A stretch of DNA of 64,000 bases from positions 744,001 to 808,000 of the forward strand of contig CAWDNV010000011.1 of the NCBI GenBank assembly GCA_963803735.1, read 5' to 3'. Made by a program: the position numbers and the translations under genes. This DNA comes from Palsa-189 sp963803735 (GTDB taxonomy: Bacteria > Acidobacteriota > Terriglobia > Acidiferrales > UBA7541). The notes below the pieces were generated by a model. The model worked only from the letters and a program-made list of their open reading frames with translations, ran no database searches and had not been told where the DNA came from. Below, in pieces: positions 61,209-64,000 of this stretch; the first letter of the stretch is position 1, and each line of letters begins with the position of its first letter.

Positions 61209-61589
61209 ATGGATACAAACAGGCGAGTGCTCATTGTCGATAACGATGATGATGTGCTCTGCGCATTTGACAAAGTGTGGCGAGAAGCAGGCTACGAAAC
61301 CGTGACAACCTGGAGCGGGATCGAGGCACTTCGATTCCTACGGTCCTCGAATTTCAATGCTCTGTTCGTCGACGACTATATTGCCGACATGCACGTTGGT
61401 GAGTTTCTGAAGCGAGCTTCGCAATTGCTAGGCCGCACGCAGATATTCGTGATGCAAACGGCGCCAACGGAGAAAAGTGTTCGTTTTGAGGGCTCTGTTG
61501 GTTCGTGGTCGTTGGTGGACAAAACAAACGTGACAGATGTGATCAGAGGAGTGGGTTTGGGACACACGAATGCTCGATCTGATTCTTGA
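61209..61589 (+). CDS. Single-domain response regulator (receiver) protein
   Basis: A 126-residue stand-alone receiver domain. RVLIVDNDDDVLCAF (6-20) has the metal-binding acids at 11-14; the phosphoacceptor is Asp55 or Asp56 in ALFVDDYIAD; Thr84 in MQTAPTE takes the conserved Ser/Thr position and Lys105 in LVDKTNV the conserved Lys. No output domain follows. No histidine kinase is nearby. The last 20 bases overlap the next gene, so the small protein may be its partner. Confidence 0.85.
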   Translation: MDTNRRVLIVDNDDDVLCAFDKVWREAGYETVTTWSGIEALRFLRSSNFNALFVDDYIADMHVGEFLKRASQLLGRTQIFVMQTAPTEKSVRFEGSVGSWSLVDKTNVTDVIRGVGLGHTNARSDS

Positions 61590-61788
61590 AAAACGCATCG
61601 TGGGCGAACCTATTGTGATCGGGTGGAACGCCGATGAGTTTCATCGGCGGGTACTTGAACTTGAGAAGCGCGATTATATCGCACGGAGTGAGAGTTATCA
61701 AATCGCGCCCGAAATGAATTCAGAAACCGGAGAGATCATTCATTTGTGGGCCATTGAGCTGTCCGAGCCGGATGCAGATCAAGACTAA
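61570..61788 (+). CDS. Unrecognised 72-residue protein overlapping the receiver gene
   Basis: A 72-residue cytoplasmic protein, no signal or membrane segment. It reads LVIGWNADEFHRRVLELEKRDYIARSESYQI-type alpha/beta sequence and is acidic at the end (EPDADQD). Starting 20 bases inside the receiver gene, it is probably translated with it. No family is recognised; a partner or anti-partner of the receiver is a guess based on position only. Confidence 0.55.
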   Translation: MLDLILEKRIVGEPIVIGWNADEFHRRVLELEKRDYIARSESYQIAPEMNSETGEIIHLWAIELSEPDADQD

Positions 61789-61851
61789 AGCTGCTAGGTC
61801 GCCGGATAGTTCGTCATGACCAGCGGCGACCGTGCATCTAGACGATCTGTT

Positions 61852-62133
61852 ATGAGCTACCAGCCGGAAACACTATTCGTCAATATAGAGAGTGCTCAGG
61901 AGTACGTGAATTACCTCCTTGAGGCAACTCAAGAAGCACACAAGCAAATTGAGATGGAAATTGAGCGTACCGCAGATGTCAAACTGGCACGCCGACAGCA
62001 GGCGCTGCAACTCGTGAGCTACAAATTAGCCAAGCTTGCATCGCACATCACAATAAGCCGCCGTATTCTGAAAGATTTGAGGACGTTGCGCCGTTTGTTG
62101 TTGGAAGAACGGGGGACCTCCAAAACCTCCTGA
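61852..62133 (+). CDS. Unrecognised small helical protein
   Basis: About 93 residues from ATG 61852 (an upstream ATG at 61816 adds 12). Predominantly helical and charged (YVNYLLEATQEAHKQIEMEIERT, LARRQQALQLVSYKLAKLASHIT, ILKDLRTLRRLLLEE), which suggests a coiled-coil dimer. No family is recognised. It sits in the stress cluster between the receiver and Hsp20 genes. Confidence 0.6.
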   Translation: MSYQPETLFVNIESAQEYVNYLLEATQEAHKQIEMEIERTADVKLARRQQALQLVSYKLAKLASHITISRRILKDLRTLRRLLLEERGTSKTS

Positions 62134-62205
62134 ACAGCGGTTCTCCTGCAGATTGGCAGGTTCATAAGTGGTCGGAAATGAGCCCTGGTGGAGCAGCGTG
62201 ATTTC

Positions 62206-62234
62206 TGTCACGCACATCTGTGACAAGCGCCACA
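62206..62234. promoter_or_regulatory. Inverted repeat and CRP/FNR-like box upstream of hsp20
   Basis: TGTCAC (62206-62211) and GTGACA (62220-62225) are inverted copies eight bases apart. The overlapping TGTGACAAGCGCCACA (62219-62234) fits TGTGA-N6-TCACA with one mismatch. They lie about 140 bases before hsp20. The 62134-62372 gap has no gene. Confidence 0.45.
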
Positions 62235-62372
62235 GACTACCAACCCTTCTTAGATCACCGTTTGAGCGGAACTAGTGAGGCCCGAGCCAGAGAAAGGGTT
62301 CGGGTCGGTAGCGGTGCCGCCAGCGCGTGGCGCCGGCCCCAGCTAAGGTAACCGTTAGTAAAGGAGGTCGCC

Positions 62373-62861
62373 ATGAAGATTCGGAACAGAGCCGGTACAA
62401 AAACAGCTGCGAAGGTCATGCACACCGGTCCGCCCGCTCCCGCGGCGGGGGAAGCTTATCTGGAGCGCATTCAGAAGCTTGAACATTCCATCGTGCGGCA
62501 CTTTTACGAGTTCTTTTCGCCATGGAAAGGAGGTTTCAACTTCGAGTTCGCGCCCTTCGAGTTGCGCGAAACGGAGCAAGGGTTCACCTTATTTGCCGCC
62601 ATGCCCGGATTCAAGGAGAGTGAAATCGAAGTTCGGGCAGAGCCGTGGCGTTTGTTCGTGAATGCCAAGCATGAGGAGTCTTCCGAAAAGAAAGGAGAGC
62701 ACGTATTCGAGGAGCGCAATGAGTTCACCCGCTGGGTCGATTTCCCAGCCGAAGTGAATCCCGAAAAGGTGGAGGCGGTACTCAGCAAGGGCGTGCTGGA
62801 AGTCAGGCTGGAGAAAGCTCAAACGGCAAAGAAGGTGGAGGTTCATTCGAAAGCTGCTTAG
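62373..62861 (+). CDS. Hsp20/alpha-crystallin small heat-shock protein
   Basis: A 162-residue ATP-independent chaperone. The alpha-crystallin domain runs from about 65 to 150: FEFAPFELRETEQGFTLFAAMPGFKESEIEVRAEP, then VFEERNEFTRWVDFPAEVNPEKVEAVLSKGVLEVRLEKA. A strong AAAGGAGG ribosome site sits six bases before ATG 62373. The N-terminal arm is short and Ala/Pro-rich. The C-terminal I-X-I tail used for oligomer contacts is not clear. It probably acts with the universal stress protein in the same cluster. Confidence 0.93.
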   Translation: MKIRNRAGTKTAAKVMHTGPPAPAAGEAYLERIQKLEHSIVRHFYEFFSPWKGGFNFEFAPFELRETEQGFTLFAAMPGFKESEIEVRAEPWRLFVNAKHEESSEKKGEHVFEERNEFTRWVDFPAEVNPEKVEAVLSKGVLEVRLEKAQTAKKVEVHSKAA

Positions 62862-62938
62862 TTTGCTTCGCGAGAGCGTGGCCGCTGCCCGGCGGCCGCG
62901 CTCTCCCAATCAGATTGCATGCTCCGGAGCGGGCACTT

Positions 62939-63094
62939 ATGCCGAAAAATAAGTTCGGCAAGCCCAAGAACGAGTTTGTCAGGAATTTGGAACATCACGG
63001 TGACAAGAAGCTGTCACAACAAGACGCCGAGTTTTTTCGCAAGCTTCACGAAGCCCGCAAGCGCCCCAGCCCCGGTTTCCGCGGCAAGAAGTGA
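62939..63094 (+). CDS. Very small basic protein after hsp20
   Basis: A 51-residue basic protein. Reading: PKNKFGKPKNEFVRNLEHHG, then KKLSQQDAEFFRKLHEARKR and a Pro/Gly-rich end, all charged. GGAGCGGG precedes the ATG. I do not recognise it; it could bind nucleic acid or ribosomes on composition alone. It lies 77 bases after hsp20 on the same strand and may be co-transcribed. Confidence 0.5.
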   Translation: MPKNKFGKPKNEFVRNLEHHGDKKLSQQDAEFFRKLHEARKRPSPGFRGKK

Positions 63095-63569
63095 TGAAGG
63101 ACGTGCTTAGGCTTGCGCGCGGCCATGTGACGTGAGATCGCGCAAGCCGGGCGGGCTGCTGCACGGGTCTAATGTGGTCCGTACTGAATATTTCTTGCTC
63201 ATGTCTTCGTTCTTGCGAGAGAGGACCTCTAGCAACAGTTTTTTTCTGGTCGACCTTTCTCTTCCACGTTATCTTCTTAGCGACCGCTCTTCCGATTGGT
63301 CTGTTTGTCTTTGGTCGGCATGCTGGCAGTCTAACAAGGATGTGCCGGGACCCTTTCTTTTCTCGCTCTGAACTGCCACTACGACCTTAGCCTGTCGAGT
63401 TCACTACGCCCCGCTAAACGCGCTGCGCCGGATGGCGTAGCCTATCTGTGACGGTCATCACTGCGAAGTTGTTGTCTGGCGCACCGCACTCCTTTCGGTA
63501 CTTCGATAGCTTCACTGCATGGCCGCGCGATCACAGGCTCCCAACGCGCAATGGGTTTGAGGAGGTTGA
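63095..63569. other. Gap before the TonB-receptor gene
   Basis: About 475 bases with no convincing gene. A 72-codon frame at 63172-63390 has one hydrophobic stretch (TVFFWSTFLFHVIFLATALPI) but no ribosome site; it is probably chance. GAGGAGG at 63558-63564 is the ribosome site of the next gene. Confidence 0.45.
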
Positions 63570-64000
63570 ATGCGATTTTTACGATCTCTAGGAACCACTG
63601 CTTTCCTCGCGTCTCTTTTTGCTTTGCTCACGGGCGCAATTCCGAGAGCGAGCTATGCGCAATCCAATTCCGGAATCATTCAAGGCACCGTGACCGATCC
63701 GTCGAAGGCAGTCGTACCCGGAGCAAAAGTTCGCGTCGAAAATCCGATCAGCGGCCACGTCAGTGAGATGGAAACGGGTATGGACGGTACCTTCAGCATT
63801 CCGAATATTCCGTTTAACCGATATCACCTGACGGCAACCGCGCCAGGGTTCGCCAACTTTACGCAAGACGTGGACGTGAACTCGACCGTTCCGGTCTCGC
63901 TAGCGGTTGTTCTGACGATGGCCGAGACGAACACGAACATCACTGTCACCGGGAGCGTCACGGACTTGGTGGAAGTGACAGCGACCGAGCACACCAATGT
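63570..64000 (+). CDS. TonB-dependent receptor with carboxypeptidase-regulatory domain, cut by window edge
   Basis: The first 143 residues of a large outer-membrane receptor of the Oar-like type abundant in Acidobacteria. Signal peptide at 1-28 (FLASLFALLTGAIPRASYAQ), then the carboxypeptidase regulatory-like beta domain: SGIIQGTVTDPSKAVVPGAK, METGMDGTFSIPNIPFNRYHLTATAPGFA. A TonB-box-like region and plug would follow. GAGGAGG lies five bases before the ATG. It continues beyond base 64000. Confidence 0.9.
   Translation, partial: MRFLRSLGTTAFLASLFALLTGAIPRASYAQSNSGIIQGTVTDPSKAVVPGAKVRVENPISGHVSEMETGMDGTFSIPNIPFNRYHLTATAPGFANFTQDVDVNSTVPVSLAVVLTMAETNTNITVTGSVTDLVEVTATEHTN

Noticed and set aside
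63172..63390. A 72-codon frame with a hydrophobic stretch
   Set aside because: No ribosome site and unusual composition; treated as chance in the gap before the TonB-receptor gene.

Overview
The window looks like a chromosomal piece of a soil-type Acidobacteriota (this is inference; no rRNA is present). Pointers are a carboxypeptidase-regulatory/TonB-receptor start at the right edge, two copies of a DUF6152 plus exported-partner gene pair, a remnant of the typical acidobacterial Ser/Thr kinase N-terminus, a BNR protein with a Gly/Ser-rich tail, and interspersed palindromic repeats of the CGGCTTTAGCCG and GTCATTCYGAG kinds. Most of the window is GC-rich and holds ordinary chromosomal genes on both strands. 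No CRISPR array, integrase or transposase was seen.

Layout. 1-10 kb: aldo/keto reductase (cut by the left edge), DUF302-DUF202 pair, TPR membrane protein, FGE-fold protein, a frameshifted SnoaL-like gene, tRNA-Leu(CAG) and a BNR-repeat exported protein. 10-23.9 kb: DegT aminotransferase, epimerase and nucleotidyltransferase, an MFS carrier, an exported tandem CMD-like protein, a divergent malate synthase, an MscS channel, and an SDR-crotonase pair that runs into a flavoprotein gene broken after 28 codons. 24-27 kb: an AT-richer insert with a DUF5131/TcmP two-gene module, flanked by related repeats. 27-35.7 kb: PilZ, M20 dipeptidase, HU, an NAD-salvage pair (pncB and a nicotinamidase-like gene), cytochrome c and MFS, der, a MerR regulator and tRNA-Pro(GGG). 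35.8-36.4 kb: a lone coiled-coil protein with a PD-(D/E)XK-like motif. 36.6-46 kb: surE, rlpA with a long leader, MFS, hydroxyacid dehydrogenase, Tat-exported phosphoesterase, and the ATP-grasp/alpha-E/transglutaminase operon. 46-53.4 kb: mirrored DUF6152 pairs, cold-shock protein with a leader hairpin, rpoD, RRM protein, PAP2, STAS-like protein. 53.6-56.2 kb: a second accessory patch with a three-gene TIGR04255 operon, a zinc-ribbon gene with an internal amber codon, the 3' half of a tRNA-Pro(TGG), and a kinase remnant. 56.2-64 kb: MBL hydrolase, lactonase, cupredoxin-like lipoprotein, then a stress cluster (universal stress protein, lone receiver domain, small proteins, Hsp20) with CRP/FNR-like boxes, and the TonB-receptor start.

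The genes that clearly work together are pncB with the nicotinamidase (NAD salvage), the ATP-grasp/alpha-E/transglutaminase set (peptide ligation and cleavage, product unknown), DUF5131 with TcmP (paired family of unknown role) and the three overlapping or adjacent TIGR04255-operon genes. Four genes (SnoaL-like, BNR protein, MBL hydrolase, lactonase) are each interrupted by one- or two-base frame changes in or beside short G-rich stretches. That pattern could be assembly error as easily as gene decay, so their broken state should not be taken at face value.
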